Source of the DNA: Tannerellaceae bacterium
Lineage (GTDB): Bacteria; Bacteroidota; Bacteroidia; Bacteroidales; Tannerellaceae
Length of the DNA: 13,902 bases
Reading direction: 5' to 3'
NCBI GenBank assembly: GCA_031273385.1
Contig: JAISRY010000222.1
Location: forward strand, 1-13,902
In this document: positions 1 to 6,537 of the stretch, piece after piece
How positions within the stretch are numbered: position 1 is the stretch's first letter
Layout of the letters: each line of letters opens with the position of its first letter
Position numbers and translations under genes: made by a program
Notes under the pieces: generated by a model
Told to the model about the DNA's origin: nothing
Database searches by the model: none
What the model saw: the letters and a program-made list of their open reading frames with translations, nothing else

Positions 1-137
1 GCAAAGAAATATCCAACCAATTATGCATCAGCGTCCACACCGTCAACACGCACCGTCAGCGGATACTGGAAAAATTAGACGTCGACAATTCATTAGAAGC
101 AGTCAAGTATGCCTCCGCACTGGGGTTATTGAGTTAA
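1..137 (+). CDS. LuxR-type response regulator, C-terminal HTH (partial, 5' end outside window)
   Basis: Reading from base 3, the sequence encodes about 44 residues ending in TAA at 135-137. They include the stretch ISVHTVNTHRQRILEKLDV, the recognition-helix region of a GerE/LuxR DNA-binding domain. The following alternation of Ala, Leu and Gly (EAVKYASALGLLS) is the usual end of that domain in Bacteroidetes regulators. The protein would bind DNA as a transcription factor. Whether it carries an N-terminal receiver domain, and so belongs to a two-component system, cannot be seen here. The next gene starts six bases downstream, so the two are probably co-transcribed. Confidence 0.85.
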   Translation, partial: KEISNQLCISVHTVNTHRQRILEKLDVDNSLEAVKYASALGLLS

Positions 138-143
138 GAAAAT

Positions 144-506
144 ATGCAGCAGATGTCTTTCAAAAAGGTTTTATCGTATTTGCCTGAAGTTTCCCTTATG
201 CTAATGGCTGGATGGTGGTTTTTGGATAATTTGCTGGGCGCTTCAACGGTCAATTACATAATGATAGCTATCATCGGCCTTCTATTGACATTGATTGTAT
301 GGAGGAACAAGATTTTAGCGGTTGCTTTATCCATCTTACTTGGAGCGGGAAGTTTATTCATGATCTTGGCCGTTTTATCGGAATACGGAGAGTTTCCGAC
401 AGGAGATCCGGAGGGAAGAAAACTACTGTTGATCGGCGTTCTTATCTTTGTGACTTTAACTGTAATGGCTCTCGTCCTGCCGAGAAAATATCTTTACAGG
501 CAATAA
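144..506 (+). CDS. Small four-helix inner-membrane protein, function unknown
   Basis: This 120-residue protein has four hydrophobic segments at about residues 13-30, 36-53, 57-79 and 93-112, separated by short charged loops (WRNK near 53-56, an acidic loop near 80-92, PRK near 113-115). It is therefore a polytopic inner-membrane protein. I recognise no family and see no catalytic motif. It starts six bases after the LuxR-type gene, so it may be co-regulated with it or be a membrane partner, but that is inference from position only. A second ATG three codons in is an equally plausible start. No Shine-Dalgarno sequence is apparent, as usual for Bacteroidetes. Confidence 0.7.
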   Translation: MQQMSFKKVLSYLPEVSLMLMAGWWFLDNLLGASTVNYIMIAIIGLLLTLIVWRNKILAVALSILLGAGSLFMILAVLSEYGEFPTGDPEGRKLLLIGVLIFVTLTVMALVLPRKYLYRQ

Positions 507-742
507 GTCCGCATCTGCTTATCAGTAACTCTTGCTGCAACTCTTGCTGTAACTCTTGCTGTAACTCTTGCTCCGCTACATAATCCAGTTTCACAAACTG
601 AATCTGAAATGACAAACCGACTTCTTTCCAACGAAAAGCTATCTGCGTATAATCTTTTGTCTTTGAGGTGGTAAGGAGGCATACTGCCGGGATAATAGAT
701 GGAAACTTTTATCAGGTGTTTATCGTCTTCAGTCAAAGTCAT
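442..742 (-). pseudogene. Doubtful small ORF, possibly frameshifted, with four-residue repeats
   Basis: An ATG at 740-742 (minus strand) opens an 82-codon frame ending at 494 that begins MTLTEDDKHLIKVSIYYPGS. Downstream of about position 655 a different minus frame looks more protein-like: it reads KDYTQIAFRWKEVGLSFQ, then about three and a half QQEL repeats over the 12-bp repeat, and stops at 442-444 inside the 3' end of the membrane-protein gene. Joining the two frames needs one frameshift. This may be a decayed gene or chance open frames. I know no family for it. It lies about 20 bases downstream of tRNA-Leu, where integrated DNA remnants often occur. Confidence 0.25.
526..573. repeat. 12-bp tandem repeat, four copies
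   Basis: The unit TAACTCTTGCTG occurs four times in a row (526-537, 538-549, 550-561, 562-573). The second copy begins with C, and the last copy ends in C instead of G. Because 12 is a multiple of three, the repeat stays open in several frames. On the minus strand it reads as a four-residue repeat, either ARVT or QQEL depending on frame. Confidence 0.9.
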
Positions 743-764
743 ATATTTATGTTGGGAAAGGGAG

Positions 765-846
765 TGCGGCTGAAGGGACTCGAACCCCCACGCCGTGAAG
801 CACCAGATCCTAAGTCTGGCGTGGCTACCAATTACACCACAGCCGC
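765..846 (-). tRNA. tRNA-Leu (anticodon UAG)
   Basis: On the minus strand an acceptor stem GCGGCTG (840-846) pairs with CAGCCGC (766-772), with discriminator A at 765. The anticodon arm is CCAGA-CTTAGGA-TCTGG, giving anticodon TAG (UAG, leucine). A long variable arm and the T-loop sequence TTCGAGT follow. The 82-nt length fits a class II leucine tRNA. The 3' CCA is not encoded, so it must be added after transcription. Confidence 0.95.
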
Positions 847-858
847 ATAATTCCGGTG

Positions 859-889
859 CAAAGGTAGTGTTTTTTTTATTCTTTACAAA
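859..889 (-). promoter_or_regulatory. Bacteroidetes-type promoter for tRNA-Leu
   Basis: On the minus strand a TTTG (-33 box, 886-889) is followed after 19 bp by TACCTTTG (-7 box, 859-866). This is an exact match to the Bacteroidetes consensus TTTG/TAnnTTTG. The tRNA 5' end lies about 12 bases downstream. Confidence 0.8.
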
Positions 890-898
890 TGTTTATGG

Positions 899-1912
899 CT
901 AATTTAGGAGAATCCTGATGGCCTCTTCGATCAGGGTGTCTTTGTTTTCTTTGATGTCTTCGTCGGTTAATTCTACTTCGATGTCCGGGTCGATGCCGAA
1001 CTCGGTGTGCTGTTTGTCGACGTCCAATATGGGGCTTGTGGAGAAACGGATGCTCCAGCCGTTGGGCAATTCGGAAGTAAAGGGGAAACCGCTTCCCCCA
1101 CCGGTACGGCCGCCCAGGATGGTGACATTCGGCAGGACTTTCATTTTGCTGACAAAGTTGTTCGTCGCACTGTAACACCTCCGGTTGGTGATGACGATGA
1201 CGGGCCTTAGCCACAAATTGGCGTGCGACGGGGAGAGGTAGATCGGATAGGGATCGGAAAAGTCGTCATGCCCCTTTCCGGTTTTGTGCCGGATATAGCC
1301 GCACAGGGTTTTCTCGCTCAGGAAGCGCGAGGCCAGCCTGTCGGAGTTGGTGATCGACCCTCCCCCGTTATCCCGGACGTCTATAATGATGCCTCTACAG
1401 TAGCTGAACGTGCTGAAGATATTATCGAGGTCCTTTTCCAGGATGCTCTCCTTGAAACTGCCGTAATAGATGTAACCGATCTGATTGTCGACGATACGGT
1501 TATGTTTGATGATGTCGTTGTAGTTCTGCGACCGCGACCAATAGGTGTTACGCAGCACGTCGGTATTGAAATTGGAGGGATAGCCCCTGAGCCATCCGTC
1601 GTATGAAGAGACCCCCATATTGGACGACTGGAGGTTGACGTGCCCGTCCTGCAGTTCGTCAAGCATCTCGGACATTCGCCGGAACAGGTCATAATCGCTC
1701 ATCTGCTCTTCGATCTCCTGGCTGTATTGGGCATGGATACTGTCCCAATCCACACTTTTGTATTCAAAAAAGCAGTAGTTCTCATCTATGATTTTCCATA
1801 GCGATTCAAAATTCCGGCGGGGAGAAACGTTGTATTCGTCCTCAAATTCACATCCGGAAAGAGAGATACAGAGCATCGCCGGACACAGGATATGGGTTAT
1901 ATATCGAATCAT
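899..1912 (-). CDS. S41-family peptidase-like lipoprotein
   Basis: This 337-residue protein begins with a lipoprotein signal whose lipobox LSGC puts the lipidated cysteine at residue 21, so it should be anchored in the cell envelope. The body matches the S41 (C-terminal processing/tricorn-type) peptidase fold: a helical N-terminal region, DGHVNL at 89-94, DVRDNGGGS at 178-186, the nucleophile region CYSATNNF with candidate catalytic Ser248, then GGRTGGGSG at 268-276 and GIDPDIEV at 306-313. The lysine that follows the nucleophile in CtpA-type enzymes is replaced by glycine, so a tricorn/IRBP-like mechanism is more likely than a Ser-Lys dyad. No clear PDZ domain is visible. It is the last gene of the parC unit, 14 bases after the DUF3316 gene. 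Substrate unknown. Confidence 0.85.
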   Translation of the reverse strand: MIRYITHILCPAMLCISLSGCEFEDEYNVSPRRNFESLWKIIDENYCFFEYKSVDWDSIHAQYSQEIEEQMSDYDLFRRMSEMLDELQDGHVNLQSSNMGVSSYDGWLRGYPSNFNTDVLRNTYWSRSQNYNDIIKHNRIVDNQIGYIYYGSFKESILEKDLDNIFSTFSYCRGIIIDVRDNGGGSITNSDRLASRFLSEKTLCGYIRHKTGKGHDDFSDPYPIYLSPSHANLWLRPVIVITNRRCYSATNNFVSKMKVLPNVTILGGRTGGGSGFPFTSELPNGWSIRFSTSPILDVDKQHTEFGIDPDIEVELTDEDIKENKDTLIEEAIRILLN

Positions 1913-1926
1913 CTGCTGACTATATT

Positions 1927-2778
1927 TTAGTAGTAGGAACTGTTCACCCTGCTTTTATTATTCGACCGTTTCCCACCCAGTACGATAAACTCTTTGACCC
2001 AGCCTATCATAAAAGAATGGGAAATGATGTGCGTATTGATCTCATTCGTATCCGAATAATAGAGGCTGTTCAGGTAGCCGAGGCGAAGGGCAAAGCGGCG
2101 GATGGGGATATCGACCGTAAAATAATTCTTCATCGCGAACTTGTTGCGGAAAGAATTAAAGGCGATCACATCAGAGGTATTCCCCTCATTAAACATCTCA
2201 TAATACGAAATACCATAAGGCGGGGAGAAAAAGATCCCGCCGAAAGGCAGTTCCGCCTGGTAACGCAACGTCAAGGGCAAGTTTTTGATCCTCAACCCAT
2301 ACAGCATCATCACGGAAAGGCCCAGGTCGATATCCACTTTGGCGGATAAAGGGTTGTTCCCATTCCGGGTATTATAGATAAAACCGCCCATCAGATGAGC
2401 GGAAAGGCCGGTCAGTAATTTAAAGGAGCTCCCGATGGGGATCCTGTAATGATAGCTTAACGAATAGTCGACAAACGCGCCGAAGTCGTTCACGTTTTCC
2501 GCCGGATTCTTTGTCGACGTGATATCGACGTTGATGATCTGCTGCCGGGAGAAACGCCCTTTCCCGGCGCTGATGGTTTTCATGCGTTCGTTCAGGATAC
2601 GCGCCCCCCAGCCGTTGTAGTTGAAAGGGGAGAGATAGGTGTCCTTTATGTTTGACGTTCCGAACCCGAGCAGTGTGCCTTCATTCATCGAACGTGGTAT
2701 CTCCTCCTCATCCCCTTGTCCCGCCAACCGGCACACCATACACAAGCTCAGTAGAATGAACGTGATTATTCTCTTCAT
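1927..2778 (-). CDS. DUF3316 family exported protein
   Basis: A 283-residue protein starting MKRIITFILLSLC, with a signal peptide cleaved near residue 20 (AGQG). Motifs such as LLGFGTSNIKDTYLSPF, GGFIYNTRNGNNP, LPLTLRYQAELPFGGIFFSP and HSFMIGWVKEFIVLGG match Bacteroidetes DUF3316 proteins as I remember them. The alternating strands suggest an outer-membrane beta-barrel-like structure, but the function is unknown. The ATG at 2776-2778 is preferred because it opens a proper signal peptide. An upstream in-frame TTG at 2791-2793 would overlap parC and add five polar residues. The gene starts four bases after the parC stop, so it is translationally close to and almost certainly co-transcribed with parC. 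Confidence 0.8.
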   Translation of the reverse strand: MKRIITFILLSLCMVCRLAGQGDEEEIPRSMNEGTLLGFGTSNIKDTYLSPFNYNGWGARILNERMKTISAGKGRFSRQQIINVDITSTKNPAENVNDFGAFVDYSLSYHYRIPIGSSFKLLTGLSAHLMGGFIYNTRNGNNPLSAKVDIDLGLSVMMLYGLRIKNLPLTLRYQAELPFGGIFFSPPYGISYYEMFNEGNTSDVIAFNSFRNKFAMKNYFTVDIPIRRFALRLGYLNSLYYSDTNEINTHIISHSFMIGWVKEFIVLGGKRSNNKSRVNSSYY

Positions 2779-2782
2779 ATCG

Positions 2783-5536
2783 TCAATCGTCAAATAGTTT
2801 CATCTGTCCGGTAATCTCATCTATAATATCCGAGTGGCTTGCTTCCCGCTCTTTCTCCTGCTTTTGCTCTTCGGCGCCGGCCTCTTCCGCGACCTCCTCC
2901 TCTTCGGCTTGTGCGGGCGGGGGAGAGGGGAACCTGACAGGCTCCAGCTCGTTTATCGTCTGGATATTCCCGGAGGATATCCGTTTCCCTTTTGCCTTAA
3001 AGCTTTTTACGGGGACAAATTCTTCGGCGTCGATAATCAACGACTCACTGTTGCCGGACTCACTGTTGCCGGCCTCTCCGTCAAAGACGACCTCGATACG
3101 CGGATAGGCTTCATCCGTAAGCAGGTACAAACGGCTGTCGGGGTTATCGCTCACAAAGTTCTGCCTGCGGCCGGTGGCATCCAGCTGGAAACGCTTCAGG
3201 TAACGGTATCCCTGATCCGCATCTAAAAAAGCGGCTGTCCATATCTTCTCCGGATTGTATTTTTCAATCATCAGGATATTATCCTCATAATGGTTGCTCA
3301 GGTCGAAGCTCGTCGTATAAAAGTCGCCGTTCCGCAGCACGACCAATATCACGTCGCCGCTTTGGAACTCACCCAACTCGTCCCCCCGCCCGTCATAATT
3401 CAGGCGCAGGACATCCCAGTCGAACCAGACCTGACGTCCGCCCAACGTAGAGCTACCTTTTTGTTTGAGGGAGATTTTATGTATTTCGGCTTTCGTCAGC
3501 AGATTGCCGATCGAGCCCCTGGTCTTGATATCTACCTCGCTAAAGTCTTTTTCAAACACCAGCAGCTTTTGGCGGGGCTTCGGTTTGAGGATGATTTTCA
3601 CCGTCTCGGCTTCGCCGTTAGCGTTGGCGCTGAAGTACATGACGCGCGAGTTCTCCGCCCCTTTCGTCAGGTCATACTCCTTATCACGCGTGATCCCCAC
3701 GATGGCAAAGCGTTTAATGAAGTTCCTGCCCATCTTCCCGTCGCGATAGATGACGTTGTAAATCGTCCGGGTATCATTCCGCTTGAAGACATTGACATAG
3801 ATCACCTCCTTGCCGACAAACATTTTATCCGCCACCCTCACCACCTTGTACAATCCGCTCCGGTAAAAGATAATGATATCATCCATATCCGAACAGTTAC
3901 ACACAAACTCATCTTTTTTCAACGACATGCCGATAAAACCTTCCGCCTTGTTGATATACAGTTTCTCGTTCGCCTCAACCACTTTGGAGGCTTCGATGGT
4001 ATCGAAATTGCGGATTTCCGTCTGACGCGGATAGTTCGCCCCATACTTCTCTTTCAGCCTGACGAACCAGTCGATCGTATACTCCACGATATGGCTCAGG
4101 TGATGGTCGATCCGCAGGATCTCTTCCTTTGTGTGGGCTATCAGCTCGTTGCTCCGGTCGGAGTTGAATTTCAGGATACGCCCGACTTTGATCTCCATCA
4201 GCCGCAGGATATCGTCGCGCGTCACTTCACGGACAAGCTGTTCCTTGAACGGCGTGAGGCGCAGGTCGATATGGGCGACCGCCTGATCCATATCCTTGGC
4301 ATTCTCAAACTCTTTATCCTTATAGATCCGCTCTTCAATAAATATCTTCTCCAGCGAAGCGAAGAAAAGCGCCTCTTCCTGCTCGGTTTTCTGTATCTCC
4401 AGTTCCGTACGCAGCAAGACCAGCGTATTGTCCGTCGAGTGGCGGAGCAGGTCGCTGACCGTCAAAAAGCGAGGCTTGTTATCCTTGATGATGCAACAGT
4501 TGGGGGAAATGCTGATTTCGCAATCCGAAAAGGCATACAACGCGTCGATCGTTTTATCCGACGACACGCCGGGCGCCAGGTGAACCAGTATCTCCACATG
4601 GCTGGCGGTATTGTCGTCGACTTTCTTTATCTTGATCTTACCCTTGTCGTTTGCCCTAAGAATAGAGTCGATAATCGTCGACGTCGTCTTCCCGTAGGGT
4701 ATTTCACTGATGACAAGCGTCCGGTTATCCAGCTTGCTGATCTTGGCGCGTACCTTTATCGAGCCGCCCCGTTCGCCGTCATTGTATTTGCCGACATCAA
4801 TATACCCTCCCGTCTGGAAATCCGGGTAAATCGTAAAATCTTCTCCTTTCAGGTACGAAACGGAGGCGTCGAGCAACTCATTAAAGTTATGCGGAAGTAT
4901 TTTGGACGACAGCCCGACGGCGATCCCCTCCACGCCTTGCGCCAATAAGAGGGGAAACTTAACGGGCAGCGTGACAGGCTCCCTGTTCCGCCCGTCGTAC
5001 GACGGCTGCCATAGCGTCGTCTTGGGGTTAAACACCGTATCGAGGGCAAACTTGGAAAGGCGCGCCTCAATATAGCGGGGAGCGGCCGCCCCGTCGCCGG
5101 TCAGTATATTCCCCCAGTTTCCCTGGCAGTCGATCAGCAGATCCTTTTGCCCCAACTGTACCAGCGCATCGCCGATCGAAGCGTCTCCATGGGGATGGAA
5201 CTGCATCGTATGCCCCACGATATTCGCTACCTTATTATACCGCCCGTCGTCCAGCCGCTTCATGGAATGAAGTATCCGGCGTTGTACCGGCTTCAGCCCG
5301 TCGTTGATATGGGGGACGGCGCGTTCAAGAATGACGTATGAAGCGTAATCAAGAAACCACTCCTTATACATACCGGAAAGATGGTGGGTGATCCGCCCAT
5401 CCGTCTTCGCGGCTATTTTATTATCCGGCCGCGCCTCCTCAGGAACCGGCGATTCATTAGCCGTCGGCTCCGTCTCTGTCTCTGTCGCTTTTATCTCCTC
5501 ACGGTCGTTGTTCTCTGTTATTTCCTCGGATTTCAT
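2783..5536 (-). CDS. parC: DNA topoisomerase IV subunit A (GyrA/ParC family)
   Basis: This 917-residue type IIA topoisomerase subunit would cut and rejoin DNA, together with a ParE subunit not in this window, to decatenate chromosomes. The core begins near residue 50 (YKEWFLDYASYVILERAVP, DGLKPVQRRIL). The winged-helix motif HPHGDAS lies at 114-120, and the catalytic tyrosine is Tyr155 in APRYIEARLS. A long coiled-coil region near 395-500 and a C-terminal beta-propeller-like domain follow. Both ends carry acidic, low-complexity extensions: residues 1-45, and about 875-905 with runs of glutamate. The length fits the long ParC of Bacteroidetes. Residue 119, equivalent to the quinolone-contact serine of E. 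coli GyrA/ParC, is alanine. It has its own promoter and is followed by the DUF3316 and S41 genes. Confidence 0.95.
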   Translation of the reverse strand: MKSEEITENNDREEIKATETETEPTANESPVPEEARPDNKIAAKTDGRITHHLSGMYKEWFLDYASYVILERAVPHINDGLKPVQRRILHSMKRLDDGRYNKVANIVGHTMQFHPHGDASIGDALVQLGQKDLLIDCQGNWGNILTGDGAAAPRYIEARLSKFALDTVFNPKTTLWQPSYDGRNREPVTLPVKFPLLLAQGVEGIAVGLSSKILPHNFNELLDASVSYLKGEDFTIYPDFQTGGYIDVGKYNDGERGGSIKVRAKISKLDNRTLVISEIPYGKTTSTIIDSILRANDKGKIKIKKVDDNTASHVEILVHLAPGVSSDKTIDALYAFSDCEISISPNCCIIKDNKPRFLTVSDLLRHSTDNTLVLLRTELEIQKTEQEEALFFASLEKIFIEERIYKDKEFENAKDMDQAVAHIDLRLTPFKEQLVREVTRDDILRLMEIKVGRILKFNSDRSNELIAHTKEEILRIDHHLSHIVEYTIDWFVRLKEKYGANYPRQTEIRNFDTIEASKVVEANEKLYINKAEGFIGMSLKKDEFVCNCSDMDDIIIFYRSGLYKVVRVADKMFVGKEVIYVNVFKRNDTRTIYNVIYRDGKMGRNFIKRFAIVGITRDKEYDLTKGAENSRVMYFSANANGEAETVKIILKPKPRQKLLVFEKDFSEVDIKTRGSIGNLLTKAEIHKISLKQKGSSTLGGRQVWFDWDVLRLNYDGRGDELGEFQSGDVILVVLRNGDFYTTSFDLSNHYEDNILMIEKYNPEKIWTAAFLDADQGYRYLKRFQLDATGRRQNFVSDNPDSRLYLLTDEAYPRIEVVFDGEAGNSESGNSESLIIDAEEFVPVKSFKAKGKRISSGNIQTINELEPVRFPSPPPAQAEEEEVAEEAGAEEQKQEKEREASHSDIIDEITGQMKLFDD
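3042..3071. repeat. 15-bp tandem duplication inside parC
   Basis: The unit GACTCACTGTTGCCG occurs twice in a row (3042-3056, 3057-3071). In the parC frame it encodes GNSES twice, in a linker near residues 822-831. The unit is a multiple of three, so the frame is kept. Confidence 0.85.
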
Positions 5537-5570
5537 ATACTTTTATTTCCCGCTCATTTAAGACGGCTTG

Positions 5571-5600
5571 CAAATATAGAAAAAAATATGTTATTTCAAA
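5571..5600 (-). promoter_or_regulatory. Promoter of the parC operon
   Basis: On the minus strand TTTG (-33, at 5597-5600) is followed after 18 bp by TATATTTG (-7, at 5571-5578), a good Bacteroidetes promoter. The parC ATG is about 35 bases downstream. The -33 box overlaps by two bases the target duplication of the neighbouring mobile element. Confidence 0.75.
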
Positions 5601-5606
5601 GAATAC

Positions 5607-5912
5607 GGGTGCACTTCAAATTGTCGCTATGTTATTTCATAGAGTCTTTATTAAGCCCGGAGGGCTTAATTTCCATAACCGCAGGTCAACGACCTGCGGG
5701 AGATGGTAACCACACGAACACTGCCTGAAAGGCAGGACAATCTTTTAGGATATAACACAGTCCTGCCTTTCAGGCAGTGCTTAGTGTGATTGCCTGCCCG
5801 CAGGTCGTTGACCTGCGGTTATGAAAATTAAGCCCTCCGGGCTTAATAAAGACTCTTTGAAATAACATAGCGACAATTTGAAGTGAAAATCGACCCTGGT
5901 TCAAATGCACCC
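5607..5912. mobile_element. Non-autonomous MITE-like element, about 306 bp, almost wholly palindromic
   Basis: The element begins with GGGTGCA (5607-5613) and ends with its exact complement TGCACCC (5906-5912). It is flanked by a perfect 8-bp direct repeat AAGAATAC (5599-5606 and 5913-5920), which looks like a target-site duplication. Inside, 5612-5700 and 5797-5885 are inverted repeats of 89 bases with only two mismatches. An inner pair (5720-5738 and 5760-5778) closes on a 21-base loop. Each arm carries three smaller palindromes: TTAAGCCC..GGGCTTAA, CCGCAGGTC..GACCTGCGG and CTGCCT..AGGCAG. There is no transposase gene, so movement would need an enzyme supplied elsewhere. An 8-bp duplication and GGG ends occur in several IS families (for example ISL3 and IS1595); I cannot tell which. 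The right arm has about 20 extra bases (5886-5905) with no partner on the left. Confidence 0.85.
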
Positions 5913-6016
5913 AAGAATACTTTGCCGGATATGAGGATCATTCGGGATGAAGAGATTCGACTTGGAGGGCTACCCCCAACGCATTAGAACAAGCATAAAT
6001 TAAATTTTGCAAGCGA

Positions 6017-6036
6017 GGCATTCCTAACGGAATGCC
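6017..6036. repeat. 20-bp extragenic palindrome
   Basis: GGCATTCC-TAAC-GGAATGCC forms an 8-bp perfect stem with a 4-base loop. It stands alone between the MITE and the lipoprotein gene. It resembles the short GC-rich palindromes inside the MITE in size but not in sequence. It is a REP-like candidate. A T-run lies about 15 bases downstream (6050-6057), too far for a classic terminator. The rest of 5921-6147 holds no gene that I can see. Confidence 0.6.
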
Positions 6037-6087
6037 AATCAGGAGGTTTATTTTTTTATATATAATATGGAAAACAAATTAATTTAT

Positions 6088-6095
6088 TACATTTG
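6088..6095 (+). promoter_or_regulatory. Putative -7 box upstream of the small lipoprotein gene
   Basis: TACATTTG matches the TAnnTTTG -7 consensus and lies 52 bases before the ATG at 6148. No TTTG is found at the expected -33 distance, so this is only a partial promoter match in an AT-rich region. Confidence 0.4.
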
Positions 6096-6147
6096 TAATC
6101 GAAATGTAACCTGATTATTATTATCTAATGAATAAACAATAATTGTT

Positions 6148-6510
6148 ATGAAAAGAGTGAAGGTTTTTATTGCACTGATCTGTGTGCTGGCTTTGTCTAG
6201 CTGTGGTTATACGAAAACTGCCATGACGCATGGCAACACGGCGCTTACCAATGTGGAACTATCCCAAAAGAATTTTGTTGTCGTCGGGCAGGCCGAGGGA
6301 GTGGCCACCAATTCGTATGTACTGGGCTTCGGAGGCCTGGGGAAAAGGTTGTATAGCCAGGCTAAAAACGACATGATACAAAATGCCAAGCTAAAGGGAA
6401 AGGCAAGGGCTATCGTAGATATTACGTACGATAAGCACGTTGCCCATTATGTCTTTTTCCAAGTTTATACGGTGACTGCAACAGGCACGGTGATTGAATT
6501 TACCAAATAG
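6148..6510 (+). CDS. Small lipoprotein, DUF6567-like
   Basis: This 120-residue protein starts with a lipoprotein signal peptide. The lipobox LSSC places the lipidated cysteine at residue 19. The mature part (VELSQKNFVVVGQAEG, a Gly-rich stretch, then KARAIVDITYDKHVAHYVFFQVYTVTATGTVIEF) resembles the DUF6567 family of short Bacteroidetes lipoproteins. I name that family from memory of its pattern and have not checked it. No catalytic motif is visible and the role is unknown. It is transcribed alone and converges on the next gene, sharing a terminator with it. Confidence 0.75.
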   Translation: MKRVKVFIALICVLALSSCGYTKTAMTHGNTALTNVELSQKNFVVVGQAEGVATNSYVLGFGGLGKRLYSQAKNDMIQNAKLKGKARAIVDITYDKHVAHYVFFQVYTVTATGTVIEFTK

Positions 6511-6537
6511 GGAGAGGCTAAAACTCTATCCCTATTT
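6505..6537. terminator. Bidirectional terminator hairpin between convergent genes
   Basis: AAATAGGGAGAG (6505-6516) pairs with CTCTATCCCTATTT (6524-6537), leaving a two-base bulge and a short loop. The stem ends in A/T runs on both sides, so it could act in both directions. It overlaps the stop codons of both convergent genes, at 6508-6510 and 6518-6520. Confidence 0.65.

Noticed and set aside
765..846. tRNA-Leu as an attachment site of an integrated element
   Set aside because: No duplicated tRNA 3' end and no integrase gene are visible in the window.
668..850. 60-codon plus-strand ORF
   Set aside because: Its C-terminal half is the translated complement of the tRNA-Leu gene.
3290..4948. 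Long plus-strand open frame (552 codons) antisense to parC
   Set aside because: It is the shadow of parC: the minus frame is conserved and recognisable, while the plus translation has no family features.
5607..5912. CRISPR array or riboswitch reading of the intergenic repeats upstream of parC
   Set aside because: The repeats are inverted, not direct with spacers, and terminal repeats plus target duplication fit a transposable element.
6017..6057. Rho-independent terminator at the 20-bp palindrome
   Set aside because: The T-run begins about 15 bases after the stem, and no gene ends just upstream of it on the plus strand.
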